In this document: positions 34,624 to 47,970 of the stretch, one piece after another
Position numbering within the stretch: position 1 is the stretch's first letter
How the letters are laid out: each line of letters begins with the position of its first letter
NCBI GenBank assembly: GCA_021399435.1
Contig: JAJTUP010000047.1
Span: forward strand, 458,778-522,777
Direction: 5' to 3'
DNA: 64,000 bases
DNA from: Diaporthe sp. PMI_573
Taxonomy: Eukaryota > Ascomycota > Sordariomycetes > Diaporthales > Diaporthaceae
Position numbers and translations under genes: made by a program
The notes under the pieces: generated by a model
Databases searched by the model: none
Told to the model about the DNA's origin: nothing
Seen by the model: the letters and a program-made list of their open reading frames with translations, nothing else

Positions 34624-37600
34624 ATGTCTGGTACTGGAACTTTTGTGGTAGCTGGCTCTGTTAAAGATGCTGCTCTTATTGGAATATTAGGTTTCCTGAC
34701 AGTATTATCTAAAGAATTAAGCCTACTATGTCTGCCCTTACTCACCCAGACCTCTACTAACTAGTAAACCTTTACTAATCCTTTAATTCCGACTAGAAGG
34801 GGACATAGAAGGTACCAATTACTGGGAGACTATAAGTCTAAGGGCGAAGGATCTCTCGGTAAGACCCCTTTATCTTCTGCCTAGAACCCTTCTGCTTAGC
34901 CACGACAACCCCTATATGCTGAGCCCAACACTATAGGCCAATACCTGTTTGGTCCATTTCCCTATAGTAATATAATGCCGCCCTGAATAGCGCCGCTTAT
35001 GTTGTACAACCTTAATGTGCTAAGGTTTAATGGTATAAATATTGTCAAGTCAATAACTGCCTTAGAGGACATTTCTTGCTAATTCTCTTATCCGATAGAC
35101 TAGATCCTTTCCTTGTTAAAACAATACTGTACCAGCTTTGATCTGGTCTATTTAATTAAGAAGGTTACTGCTAGACTAAATACCTGGGCTTTACAGAGTC
35201 AAAAACTCTTAGCCTACTTTAAAACCAGTAATACTTTCTCTTAAGTAGATCCAGGCTTAATAATAGAAGCAATCCTCTACTAGAATCCCTTAGACAACTT
35301 TAAGGAATAGAAATGGAGAATTGCTAACTATAACTAAGCGCTAATTGAAGCTGGAGATATATCTAATTAGGGAAGCAGGACCTTCTATAAGATGCTTCTA
35401 TTTTAAATCAAGAAGTGGCTTCTTTTTAAACTGGCCTCTAAAGAAAAGGTTAAAGATATACCCTAGATAGAATTTAAGGACAGGCTTTTATCTGTCCTTA
35501 ATAGAGAATTAGAGTACTCTAAGCAGGACCATTATCTAGCTGTAAAAAGACTTTTTGATTGTTTCTAAACAGACTTGTAGAATTAGTAGAATTAACAGTA
35601 TATAGAGAAGCAATAAAGTAATGATTTGAGATACTTAAAACCTACCGGTATATATCTAAAACCTGTTGTTTAGCCTAATCGGTATAGAAATTAGGGCGAC
35701 AATTCTCTTAAATAAAGGATAGATAACTTTGTAAACAAATTTGCCGACTTAAAAATTAAGTAGCTAAGAATGCGAGAGAAAAAGAAGATTAATAAATAAC
35801 TTAGATATTATGCTAAAGCGACCTCCTATAATAGACAATAAATTAAACTCGGACTAATTGAAATGGGAGCAGTAGGGTCTGTTTAGAGACCTAGCGGCTA
35901 GGAAATCTACTCTCCTGCCTTAAGTAATGATAATAACAATACTTATGGCATTTCTACTATTTAGCTTAAAAAGGATGGTTCTCTGTGTATATGCTATAGC
36001 TGTATAGAAGAAGACTATACTGCCTATAAGTATGATAAGATTAACAAGCTTGTTATTAATGGGCTCTTTTATGTAAAGAAGTATGAGGGTTTTTTAATAA
36101 TTCTTGGTATTATTATAGACACTTAGAACGGGTATTCTGAATTTCTAGACCCTGTTAGTATTTAACTCTATTGTAATTAGAAAGGAATTAGGATTGAGAA
36201 GTATGCCAGAGGTTGACTAGAGTTTCTGTCGCAAAAAGGCAGAATTAACTTACTATATATCCTTTGATACCGAAAACTCGTTAAGGCAAACCCATTATTT
36301 AGGGGTAACCCGGCCTTAAAAGAGGTTAAACTGGTCTAGAATCTTAATCTGCCTGGAAAACCGCTGGTAATTAGATCTATATTAATAACTTTAGACCTAT
36401 TTCTCTATACCATTACTATAGGTAAAGAGTAGATTTGTTTAAAAGATCTATAAATCTTTATTAATACTGTAAAGAAGAGACAAGTAATAGAAGATACTTC
36501 TAATTAGGGCGATAAGGCAATGTACAAAGCTATACTAGATACCCCTTATCTTAAAATGTATGTTTATTTTGAAAACAATTTGCCAAGCCTAAATAGTCTA
36601 AGCTAAAAGGAACCGGATAACTCGGGAAGCCTAGTAGCTAAAGAATTTATTGGGCCTATGAAACTTGAGAAAGTTAGTATGGAAACGGAAAAACTAATCT
36701 GTGCTAAGCCGAAAAGATAATTGGTAGAAATCTTACCTTTAAAAGAAGCAGCAGTGTAGGTAATTCTTGGTAAAACTATTAAGATGTATGCTTCTAATCT
36801 CCTAGCTCTTGGAAAGACAAATGCTGCTTTAATTAGGCGCCTGTAAGCTCTGCAAGATGGGGTAAGAACCATTTTACAAGTTTCTTTTAAATTTGTTTAT
36901 AAAATAAGGAGATGGAGAGACTAGTATCCAAGTATTAAAGTTGTTAATACTTTGATAAGTAACTTATTGGGAGAAACTGCTCTAATCTCGATAATGATTA
37001 GATATTATGTTAGCTCTCTAGCTATATTGACTTTGGATATAATTAACTAAAGATATTGTAGTTTAGCTTTCCTTACTGTGTGTATAGGGAGCAACCAATA
37101 TATACCTTTACTGGCTTTGCTTAATATTAGGGTAGAGATAAATCTGCTACCATTAAGCTATTATAGCTAAAACCAGCTTGCTTATTCTCCTTTTAAGAAT
37201 ATAACCTCTATAGTCTATAATAGAGAAGCCTTGTCTCTAATTAGGGTAACTGAAGACTGGATTTATATTAGCTCTAAACAGATAAAGTAAGTTTTCTTTA
37301 TTGTTGATAATGTAATCTATAATGTTATATATTATATTTTTCTTAAAATGCCGTTTTTTTTTAACACTAATCTAATCTTTGAAAAGTTAAAGGGTTTTCT
37401 ATTTGTATACATTATGCTAGGAGACTTTCGGATAAAGTGTGGCTTGGGACAAAGGAACTAAAAGCCTTTTTATATGGTGCCTGGTGACAGTATACGAGTC
37501 TTAGAAAAATATATTCTGCAGACTTTAGCCATTTGGGTACATTTAGAGCAATCTGATCAGAAACTAGTGGTAATTGGTACTCTAATTAAGCCTTCTTTAA

Positions 37601-40600
37601 CCTATCTTGATATTAAAAAAGGTGATAAAATTCTTGGCATCCTTTAGAATGAGGATATTTAGAACTTGTTAGTTTCTTTTGCAAAAGACCTTTAGTACAA
37701 AATATATTAGCTGTATGTGCTTAAAGGCATTAAAAAACCCAATCCTTAGTATATTTATAAATTGTATCTAAGAAAAAGAACGGCCTATACTTGCAAATAG
37801 ACAAACTTAATTCTATTACCTGCTAGTATTGCTAAATCAGTTGGGCATACTTGTTAACTTATAATTAAAACCCTCTATAAGAGAGCGGGAGTTAAAGTAT
37901 ATCTGGTAGATAATTACCTATTAAACGGATTAGTTTTGGAGGGAATGGTTAACTAGAAGCCAAGCCATGAAGCAAAAATTAGGGATGCTATAAACCGGAA
38001 CTATAGATATAAATATAACCTCTAGGTACAGCCAAAATTCTCTGAGATTAAGAGAGGATCTTGACTTACTCCTAATTGCTTGGAATAGATTATAAAGGAT
38101 AATTGTGACAGCTTTTTAACTAAGGAAAGAAACATGTTTGCCCATTTCTTATTTAATAGAGAAAAGGCTCTTGCTTGGAACTGGTGTTATATAACTTAAA
38201 TTAGTATAGATGTTGCTCTACTTTAAACAATTAGAACCGTGCCATATAAGGCCTACTAGGCGAGGATAATTAAGTTGCCTAGAGCCGTTAGAGCAACAGC
38301 TATCAAAATGCTAAGAGAAAGAAAAGTAAGTAGCATTATTGAGAAATCCTACATGGCTTATTAAAACAGCTAGTTTCTAGTTAAGAAAAAGGACTCAGGG
38401 TACCGGCTAATCAACAACATCTCTAAAGGAAATAGAGTTACAATTAGAGACGCCTTTATACCTCTGGCAGCAGACAAATTTACAGAGGAATTTATAATAT
38501 GTAAGATTCTCTCTCTTTTGGATTTCTTTTTAGGCTATAATTAGGTTAAGCTTAATGAGAAGAGTCGTAATATAACGATCTTTGCAATATTAATTAGATT
38601 ATTTCAACAATATAGCCTACCTATAGGTGCCACTAATTCTGTGGCCTAGTTTATACAATATATAGTACGGCTATTGTACAACTTAATTCCTTTAATCTGT
38701 AGACCTTTTCTAGACAATATAGCTATTAGAGGTCCCGACACAGATTATAATAACAAGGAGATTTCTAATCTGCCTGGAGTTAGAAAATATGTGGTAAAAT
38801 ATATTAAGAATCTTAATAACGTTCTCTATAATGTAGAACTGGCTGGCGCGGCTATTAATGCCTGTAAGTTAAGATAGTGTAAACATTAAATAGATATTGT
38901 CAAATATATATGCGGTACTTTTGGCTGAGCACTAGCAGACAAGAAGATTATTAAGATTAAAGAATGGAAAAGCTGTAAAAACATTTCTTAGGTCTGCTTC
39001 TTTATCGGCTTTGTCAACTATTATTAGGTATAGATGCCGTTCTATAAGATTGTTGCCAGGCCACTCTTTAACCTCCTTAAGAAAAGAGCGCTGTTTTACT
39101 GGTTGGAAGAATGCCAGAAAGCTATAAATATATTAAAGGCAACTATTACAACCAAACCATATCTAATTAATATTGACTACAGCTAAGGAAACATTATCCT
39201 TATAGTTAACGCGAGTTTTTAAAGATGGGAAGCTTGTTTTATATAGGAGAAAAACAATATCTAATATCCTGTAAGGTATAAGAGTAGAGCTTGGACAAAT
39301 GTGGAAAAGCTTTATAATGCTACAAAGAAAGAATGTAGGGCAGTTCTCTATATAATTAGATGCCTATAGTTTTACATCTATAGTATATACTTCTTTTTGG
39401 AAACAGATTTAAGTATTCTCGTTTAGCAACTAAAGAGAGCCGTAACCAATATACCCGGCGCTCTTATAACAAGATGGCTGGCGGTAATTAGAACCTACGA
39501 CTTTATAGTTTAGCATATAAAGGGGACAGAAAATATAATAATCGATGCCTTGTTTTGTAAACCTTTAGGGCCATCTAATAATGACAATAGGCAAATTAAA
39601 GGAGACATTAAAGACTAGTGTAAAATAACTCTTAGATATATAGCTATAGTTAAAGCTAATTAGAGCCCTATACTTAATGATATTTACTTTTAGTCCAAAT
39701 AGTCTAAGAACATTATAGCATACCTTTAAAATAGTATAATACCGTAAGAACTTTTGTCTTTATAATTATAGACCTTTAAGAAAATGGCCTACTGTTTTGT
39801 TCTTTATAAAGGAATTCTCTAGTAGTTGCCTGAGAAAGGCCTTAAATGATAAAGAGTTATTAATAATCCTAATTTAAAGTTATAGATTATTAGAAACATA
39901 TATGCTCCTTTGGGTTATTAAGGATAAGATACAATATATTTCTAAATCTACGCCATGTACTACTGGAAGAACATGTATGCTGACATTAAGAACGCTATTG
40001 CCGAATGCCTAAAGTATGTAAAGTAGAGTGTCAGAGTTTATAACGACGGGATTATTTTAACTATTTCTGACCAGCCATTTATAAAGATTTATATTAATGT
40101 CTAATACTTACCTTTTGATTAGGGCTATGATAAGTTAGCAGAAGCCTGCTGTAACCTTACCGGCTAGATTAAAGCTATACCTCTTAGGATTGCTGACACT
40201 AAGAATATAAAGAAGTTCTTCATCTAGCATATTCTGCTTAAATAGGGACTACCTTTTAAAGCTGTTGTTAATAGAGGCAGAGAGAATATGGGGGAATTTG
40301 CATAATATCTTTAACTGATTAGAGTTAGACAAATCCTTCTCTCGGCATATAACCTATAAGTAAACGGAATTGTTGAACATAGACATTTTACTCTTATAGC
40401 CGTGTTGACCAAGATGATAGAAGACGGCGCCAGAAAATGGAGATATATTCTTCTGTATGCTCTCTTTTTTAATTGTATGTTATTAAGGCATTTGTATAAA
40501 AGAAGTCTGTTTTACCTTCTTTATGGGTATAATCTTGTTATCTTAATAGAAACTAATATTCCGACCTGGAGAGTATAAGTATGGAAACCCAATATATTAC

Positions 40601-41240
40601 CTTAGGAAGCCTTATACTGTTGCCTTAAATCCCTGCTTAATTTAGTAGAAGACATGGAGCTGGCATAATAATTTATTACTAAATTTAGGAAGCAAGCTGC
40701 CGGTAGAGATACTTACTATAGATTTTCAAGACTGACGCCTTTAAAGAAAGAAGATCTTGTTTTTATTATTGATGAGTAACGGAAAACTAATTACTTCTTG
40801 TTTAGAAAGCTAACATACCAATAGTTTGGTCTACATATTATTAACTCTATTTTCCCAAACAATGTGTACAAGCTTTAAACGCTAGATAGAGCTAAAGTTG
40901 GTAGGATATATTTACCTTAAAGGCTAAAGAAGTTTGTTAAATATAATGAAATTTAGGAGCCGGAAGTACTATTGCTATAGACAGAAAACCCGCCTAAGAC
41001 GGAAACTATAGGCTACAAGCTTTAGTAAATATAACTGTGTGATACTTTTCTAGACCTATTCTTGTCTATTGCCGATACAGAGATTGAAAATAATAGAGAA
41101 GATTTTAATTAATATTAAGACTTTTTAGATATTTTGCCTTAATAGATATCTGTAGACATCTTATAGTTAATAGAACCTATTTTTATGTCCTTTTCTAAAG
41201 ACTTAGAAACCTTATATTCTGGTATTATGATGTAATTTTA
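34624..41240 (+). pseudogene. gag-pol of the 12-kb Ty3 element (degraded)
   Basis: It starts at an ATG (MSGTG) and is broken by many stops, mostly where CAA/CAG became TAA/TAG, and by missense transitions. Gag covers about 34624-36050, with a CCHC zinc knuckle at about 35977-36030 in which the glycines and the final Cys are mutated. Reverse transcriptase is at about 38330-38870 (KKDSGYRLINNISKGN; the catalytic site now reads FLDNIAI, a D-to-N change). RNase H is about 39000-39560 (GFVNYY, RPLFNLLKK, KECRAVLY). Integrase is about 39950-40700 (VNGIVEHRHFTLI; the middle catalytic Asp is now Asn in VVNRG). The frame can be followed to about 41240. No functional product is expected. Confidence 0.85.
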
Positions 41241-41639
41241 AATACAGCAGCTACCTTGCTAACTATTATAATTTAACTAGTATATTAATATTTTAATAGT
41301 TAGGATAACTGACCCTTGCTGATTAGATTATTAGCTTGTTTCTTAAATACTTTATTTTCCTTTAAATATAATTTTGCCTTTGTTTTATTGTCCCGGGGGG
41401 GGAAGGATACTCCTGTTTGTAATACACTAAGATTGGTGGTTTGCTGCGGACTAATTGTTTTCTCTATGTCTAAATATTTTTTTTTTTGCTAGGCTTCTTT
41501 TCTTTTATTTATTGCCCTATAATATTTATTTTATTCTAATTAGAGCCTAGTTTACATTTATTTTATTATTGTATAATGTATGAAATTTAAAATTAATTGC
41601 TTATTGTAAGAATAGAGAGTAGTAGTTCTATAAACCCAA

Positions 41640-44600
41640 TATTTGTTACTCTATGTAACCTTTTACCCTGACTCTTTCCTAATTACTCCTAGAACCTCTT
41701 CTCTTTAGGCTTTGGTTTCTTGGATTTAGGCTAAAAACCCTTTACCTTTTTAATTACTTCCTTCTTTGCTTTATTAAAGTCAAATTCCTTGTCAACTTGG
41801 GTGTATTTACCTAAGGTAAGCTCTAATCAGGGAGTGCCCTTAAATTTATAATTAAGTAGAGTAGCGGCGGCCTTAACAGTAGAAATATAGGAATCTTTGT
41901 TAAAAGTACAGCTGCTGCCTTTAATATGGTAGAGACAGTTGGCATATATGCTCTTTTTGAAATTAGGGATGCTTTGGTACTTAAAGAAAGGGACTATAAC
42001 GGGGATCCCATTATTAAAGTTTCGGGATATACGTGTAAGATAGTACTTACAGAGAGAAGCGTTTTAATAATTAAAAAAGGCAACAAAGAGGGCAGGAGAG
42101 TGACGCCTATTATCTAATTGGCATATATTGGATATATACTTTCTGTATAGCTTGCTGTTAATTTTCTTGATAAAAACCTTGTTAGCACCTATTTCTATTA
42201 ATATTTAAAAATACTTGTAGAGAAACTTGTAATCTTCGTTTAGTAAGAAGAGAATAAAGAGGTTAATTAGAATCTTTTTGATGGTAGGCTTAGACAGGAG
42301 CCATATAATATACTGGTTTGTGCTATGGCCAATAAGGGTATAGATAGAGATGTTTTAGGCAAAGGAGGTATAGAGTTTAGACTTAAGGACAATATTTTGT
42401 AAAAATATATCTTGGTTTACAAAGATAGTACAAATACTGTAGTCGACAATTAGTTTAGGGCAGTTAGACTTGTATAAGGGACAAATAGGCTTCTATTTAT
42501 TTTTTTCCTTTTTCTTTCCCTTCTTGTCGGGATTTATAGGGGTATAGAAGGATATATTAAGTAATATAAAAAGAAAAATTAGTAGTATAAGAGTAAGATT
42601 TAGTTTAGGAAGCTTATTTAGTGTCTAATTAAAGCAAAGAAGAGATGCCCTAAATAGTAGAAAGTTAGTATTATAAAAAAAGGTTAAATGAAATTAGTAA
42701 AGAGGAGGGAAGGTTTTTAAAAAAGCGCGAGAAAGTGCCTGAGAGGAATAGTAGCCTAGTAATTTACTAACCTTAGCTACTTGCCTAAATAAACGCTTAG
42801 ATTATTCTAATACCTAAAGAAAAGTAGAAGAAATAGAAAGTAACTAATAGATGTAAGTAATTTACAAAAGGCAGCGCTTCTACTGGTCTACAAAAACCCC
42901 GTAGTACTTAATACAACCTTTTCTTAAAATCTTTCCAAACAATACTTATAAACCTCTTTTAGCTACTTTCTGGTTTCTAATTAACTACATCTAAAGCCTT
43001 TGGTGGTACTAAAGAACCAATTTAGACAAGATATATTATTACTATATTTTATCCTTCTTACAACCTCTAAGTAACAGAACTACCCTTTTTACAATATTAA
43101 CCTCTTTACTTAATTATCTACACGGCAACCCCTAGGGGTACAAGCTTTCTCGTTACTTTTCCTATACTACACCTCTCCTTTTTGTTATTTATTTAATTTC
43201 TTTATATATACTACTATACACACAACTAATTAGAAAGCCACTATAAGCGATAGATAGTTAAGAAAGGGCAAGTCTAGCCGTTATTCTAGGTCTAATACCC
43301 GTATAGCTGGGACTTTACAACCCGCTTTCTCCTATTATAGCTCTCCCAGACTCTCGCCCAGCGTTTCTTTAGGAGAATAATTTAATCTAGATGCCCCAAT
43401 TCTGTTACTTAAGCCTATCTCTGTTTCTAATCGGGTTAACCCTATCGTCTAACTATTGCAATTACCCTTCTACAATAATTTTGGCGTATAGTTATCTAGC
43501 ATCTGCTTTCCCAATTCTGTTAATATCTAAAACTGTTATAACTTTGGCCGTAAGGCTAGCGTAGACCTTTCCTGCAACCCGTTTAAGACTTAAATCCTTA
43601 TATATAGGCTTAAGATTAGACAAGTTTGGCCAATAGAAAATAAGGAAAGGCCTCTATTTTTTAATACTAATGGTACTATTATAGATAATTAGGCATAAAA
43701 GATAGTTGCCAACTACTTTCTGGGTATTAACATATATCCTAAGCTTTAATTACTATTTAGGTTATAAAACTTTTTTGGTAAACATTAGGCATACCTTGTT
43801 CTAAACCTGGCAGACACTAAGAGACTCCTGACTTAAAACAAGAAGCTTTAAAGCAACTATGTCTTAGCCCTAATTAGATGGCAGCTTCTTAACTTTATTA
43901 ACATTATGTTTATTAGTTACTTTGTCATTTCTTATAATCATCCAGCCTATCCTGGCTTTAAATAGTCGCGACTAACACTAGAGCACCGATTTATTGTCAT
44001 ACCTATATACATACCTAACTACTTTGCCCTTAGAATCTACAATTGTGCTACTAATTGTCTCGGCTCTATTAATACCTACCTAAATGCGAGAGAGCAAAAC
44101 TATAACTATAGAAAGATTGTAGCTATCTACAAGAGCTTTATCAAGGAAGGATATTTTAAGGTAAAGGAGCCCAGAGCAATTAGAGTTACTATTTTACCCC
44201 AGACAAGCTTTACTAACTATAGCTGGCAGGTAGCCAACTATGTAGCTTTCTTTTTTTAAGAAAATAGGGGAAGGAATAACTGGGAGTTTGGCGACTAAAA
44301 AAGCTTAAACTTAGCCTAGAATCCTTCTATAGAGCTCTCTCTTAAAGAGACAGCAGTCTAGATATAGATGTTTGCTATTTGATTAAAGCTAAACAGACTT
44401 AGGCATGGTCTTTGAGAACCTATTAACTGCCCTTTAATTAGCCTTGATGATTTTTGGGAAGTAAAGAAAAAGTATGGTTTAATCTTCTAGCCGGAACTTA
44501 TTAAGAAGGGACTTTATAATGCAGAGCTTTATGTAAATCTACCTCTATTGCCTGTAAAGTAACTATTAATTAAGATAATTATAAAAGAAATGGAGAACCG

Positions 44601-45098
44601 GGTTGGACACGTTAATCTATACCGCCTAATTAACTATAGAGTCTCTTGTATGTAATTAGAGCAGCTGCTTTTCTTAATGATAAAACAACTAAGTATAGAA
44701 GACAAACAGTCTTTTATTTATGTCAAAACGGTTAGATTACAACTGCCCGTTATAAAGACAAGTATAAGGTTTTACTAGATTAATAGACATTAAAGTATAG
44801 AGCCTAATAGCACTAAGATAGACAATAAATAGAAAGCTTGATATAATTAGATTAGAGCTTACAATACTTAGGCTTATTACTATATAACTATAAAGAAGGC
44901 AACAGAATAGGTTTCAATACCTACCATATAGCCGGAGTTTTATAGATAGACTTGTATTATTTAAGCACATTATATAGGCAACGCTTAGAATACTATTGAC
45001 TAGGTAACAGCTTGAGACCAGCAAGCTAAGTACTGTAGGGATATGAGAAGAAACTAATCAGAATGGCGGATAAATGGTTTGGTCGACCCTTCTACTCT
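41640..45098. other. Extra 3' region of the 12-kb Ty3 element
   Basis: About 3.4 kb between the end of pol and the polypurine tract. Coding-like frames survive: on the plus strand at about 43270-44260 and 44430-44850 (for example NLYRLINYRVSCM, KTSIRFY), and a 63-codon frame at 41926-42117. The minus strand at 41640-42120 also reads with few stops. No known domain is recognised. Ordinary Ty3 elements have nothing this long here. Confidence 0.5.
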
Positions 45099-45124
45099 GG
45101 GGAGCAAAGGGCCGGAGAGGGGTA
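45099..45124 (+). other. Polypurine tract of the 12-kb Ty3 element
   Basis: Purine-rich run (GGGGAGCAAAGGG, then GGAGAGGGG) directly before the 3' LTR, where plus-strand synthesis is primed. Confidence 0.6.
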
Positions 45125-45450
45125 TATTACAGGGTATAGTGTTTTACGGAGCTAGTACAATGAATTTTTCTTGGCCGTCTGTGCTATAAGTACCGGACAA
45201 GCTTCTGCCCCTCTTGAGGGCCGAAGCAACAATTTAACTCATCCTTCTATTATTATTATTATTTAATAACCTGTGATATTATTTGATTAGAACCCAAATA
45301 CTACTTTTATCGCCTTTGTGGCCCTTCCGGCTCTTTTTCATTATCTCTTCTTTCTTTGCGTTGGAGCCTTCTAGCAGTTTCCTCTCTCTCGCTAAGGGGC
45401 CAGCAGAACTTGGGCACCTATTATGCTCGGCTTTAGTGTCTACATTTTTA
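45125..45450 (+). repeat. 3' LTR of the 12-kb Ty3 element
   Basis: 326 bp, gap-free match to 33500-33825. It starts TATTA where the other copy has TGTTA, a G-to-A change. Confidence 0.9.
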
Positions 45451-46746
45451 GTATAAAGACTTGTTTTTAAGTAGTTTTAATTAAAATAAAAGAGTAGCAA
45501 GGCCTTAGGTACTAGTAGTTTATTCCCTAGCCTTTAAATAAATATTAAACTTAGCTTTAGTCTTTAAAGTAAAGGCTAAACCTTCTTATTTTTCTGTTTA
45601 ATTATTTTAAACTAGATCTTATCTTATTATAAAGCTTAAATTAAAGCAGTGTTTATCTTTATTATATTAGCGAAAAAGAGATAAGTATAATAAGGTTAAT
45701 AGTAGTATTATAAATATTTTAAAATAAGTTTCTATATATTAAGATATTTATTTCTTTTGTCTTTTTAAAAAATATTTCTTAATTTAGTTCTTACTATACT
45801 TATTTAGCTTTTAAAAGTATTTTAATTCTTTTTCTTAAAACTATAGCTAAAATATAGCTTAAGTAGTATATTTATTTATATAGTAACTAGATTTAAAAAA
45901 TTAAACTTTAAAAATCTTTAATTAATATTTATTAAGCTTTAATTAAACCTTAATAATAACTACTAATATATTTAATAGCTATTTTAATATAGTAGTAATA
46001 ATAATTATTTATAATTAAGCTAATAATACTTTAATATAATAAATTAAAACTATTATTAAATTATTAATCTTACTTTAATATTATTAACTTATTAAAATAT
46101 TATTACTTATTTTTTACTTTAATTATTTACTTTTTTAATAATATTTAAAATTAAAACTTTACTTATAATACCCTTTATTAAAAATGCTTCTATTAAAAGT
46201 ACCTTTTATTTAATAGCTATTTTAAAAAGTTTTATAACTTAATAACCTTATACTTAAGGCTTTAGTTTTTTTAAATTTACTTTAGCTTTAAAAGTATCTT
46301 CTTTATTTGCTAATTAACTATTTCTTTATACTTAACACTAGAAATAGTTTTTAAAAAGGCCCTTTAAAGGAAAAGAAAAGGCTAGCTTAACTTAATACCT
46401 ACTAAAAGAGTATTTTTAGCTTAATTAAATACTAGATGCTCCTACTAGCTTTATAATAATAACTTAATCCTTTATTTCTTAAGCCTTTCTTTTTATTAAT
46501 ATTATAATTTTATTATAAGTTATACTATTTATACTTTATAGCTTAAATACCTTAAAGTTTAATAGTATTAATATTATTAAAACCTTAAATAACTTAGAAA
46601 ATATTACTTAATAATTTACTTATTTAAATAATTAAATTTTAAAGCTTTTTAAATAATATTATACTACTTTTACTTTAGCCTTTATTATTAAAAACATTAT
46701 AAACTATTTATATTCTTTAAGTTTCTCTACTAAGCTAAAACAATAG
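45451..46746. other. AT-rich debris ending in the split repeat
   Basis: Nearly pure A/T, no frame. The last 47 bp (46700-46746) are the left half of the repeat seen whole at 31763-31925, ending in the target duplication AATAG (46742-46746). Confidence 0.7.
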
Positions 46747-47216
46747 TATAATAATTAAGGTTTCCTAGGTCCTCTAAACCAAGAGATTAGGTTTATATCC
46801 AAGATATATAATAAGGTAGTTAATTAAGTAATGGGGTTTCTAATAATAATTATAAGCTAATGAAAGCTATTTAGGGGGAATACTTAGATTAACTACTAAA
46901 GAGCTGTCCTATCCTAATGCTATCTACTAGTAAAAAGCATATTCTATATAGTCCATCTCTTCAGGCTGGCTCACTTAGCTCACTGCTAGATTACTAGTAA
47001 TCTAGGTAATCCAGAGTGATCCATAGTATTAGCTCACTAGGGCTCACTGCTAAGGCCTGGTAATCCCAGTAATCCTATTTACATAAGAAATCATCATAGT
47101 TATATACTACCAAGGCTATACCTGCCGTACCTTTCATCTGGCCTATCCTGTAGGCCAAGTAAAACTATTCTAGGTCAGAACCAACCGTTAGTCCTATTTC
47201 TATTAAAGTTATAACA
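46747..47216 (-). repeat. 3' LTR of the chromodomain Ty3 element
   Basis: 470 bp, gap-free match in length to 54033-54502, ends TAACA on the plus strand. The adjoining TTATTCCCCTTCTCT, read on the minus strand, is the purine-rich polypurine tract. Confidence 0.9.
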
Positions 47217-47328
47217 TTATTCCCCTTCTCTATACTTCTTTATCCCTAAAGATTTGTCTGTAAGTTTCTCTCTCTATTATATTTTTGTATATCTTTGTTT
47301 TTCTTTATATCCTAACTATACTAACAAC

Positions 47329-47970
47329 ATGTCAGGACATATTTCTAAATCTCATCCTTCATACAAGACTAAGTAATATTAAGCACTTGCTTTATTAATT
47401 AAAGAGACTAGTTTTAAAGCCATGCCTTATTCTTCCTGTAAATCAAAGAAATAGTTGTATAAGATAGCCGAGACCCATTCTTGTTACATAGCCTATATCT
47501 AGAGAGGTCGTTCTTATAATAATACTAGCTTATCCTTAAACTCTAGTTTGTTTCCTTTATATTCCTATATTGTTTTCTTTAGCTGACTTGCTACTTAGTT
47601 TAGCGTCTTATTGATAAAAAACGGCACATCAAGTATAAGAAGGAAGCAGTAAAGAGCAAGCTTTAATTAGCTCAGGAGCAGCTTCATACTATATAGGAAG
47701 CTTTACTAGGTTAATAGTAGGAAATAAATAAACATTTGGCCCATCTAGGCCGGTTAAGGTAGTAGCATCAAAAGATATCTTCCCAAGGTCGTGAAATAAT
47801 TCATTATAGGTTTTAGTCATTAGATAAGCTAGAGGCTACAGAGTAGTTAGAAGAGGGGGAGCTTAATTACTCCTTGGCTAAAGCTTTCAAGCCTGCCTTG
47901 TATCTATAGTCTGGCGGGGCTTTTAGTATTATAGACTAAGGTTCTATAATAGAAGGGACTAATGTAGATT
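47329..47970 (+). pseudogene. Antisense ORF with Zn2Cys6-like cysteine pattern (degraded)
   Basis: Opposite in strand to the element that contains it, between the chromodomain and the 3' LTR. It begins ATG (MSGHISKSHPSYKTK) and reads with several TAA/TAG stops. A segment with SSCKSKK, then LYKIAETHSCYIAY, then QRGRSYN (with one stop read as Gln) has Cys or Tyr at spacings of a fungal Zn2Cys6 cluster; TAT codons stand where TGT would complete it, as RIP would cause. Function unknown; the reading is an inference from a damaged frame. Confidence 0.4.

Larger units (their letters stand above)
33500..45450 (+). mobile_element. Ty3/gypsy LTR retrotransposon, 12 kb, RIP-inactivated
   Basis: Bounded by two 326-bp direct repeats. 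Contents in order: left LTR, primer site beginning TGG at 33827, gag with one zinc knuckle, protease/RT/RNase H/integrase, about 3.4 kb of extra coding-like DNA, polypurine tract, right LTR. RT before integrase places it in Ty3/gypsy. Gln codons are widely turned into stops, and C/T and G/A changes dominate. Flanking 5-bp words (GATAT left, GTATA right) do not give a clear target duplication. At nearly 12 kb it is long for a fungal Ty3 element. Confidence 0.88.

Noticed and set aside
36603..36872. 89-codon minus-strand frame
   Set aside because: Lies opposite gag-pol of the plus-strand Ty3 element, with no motif of its own.
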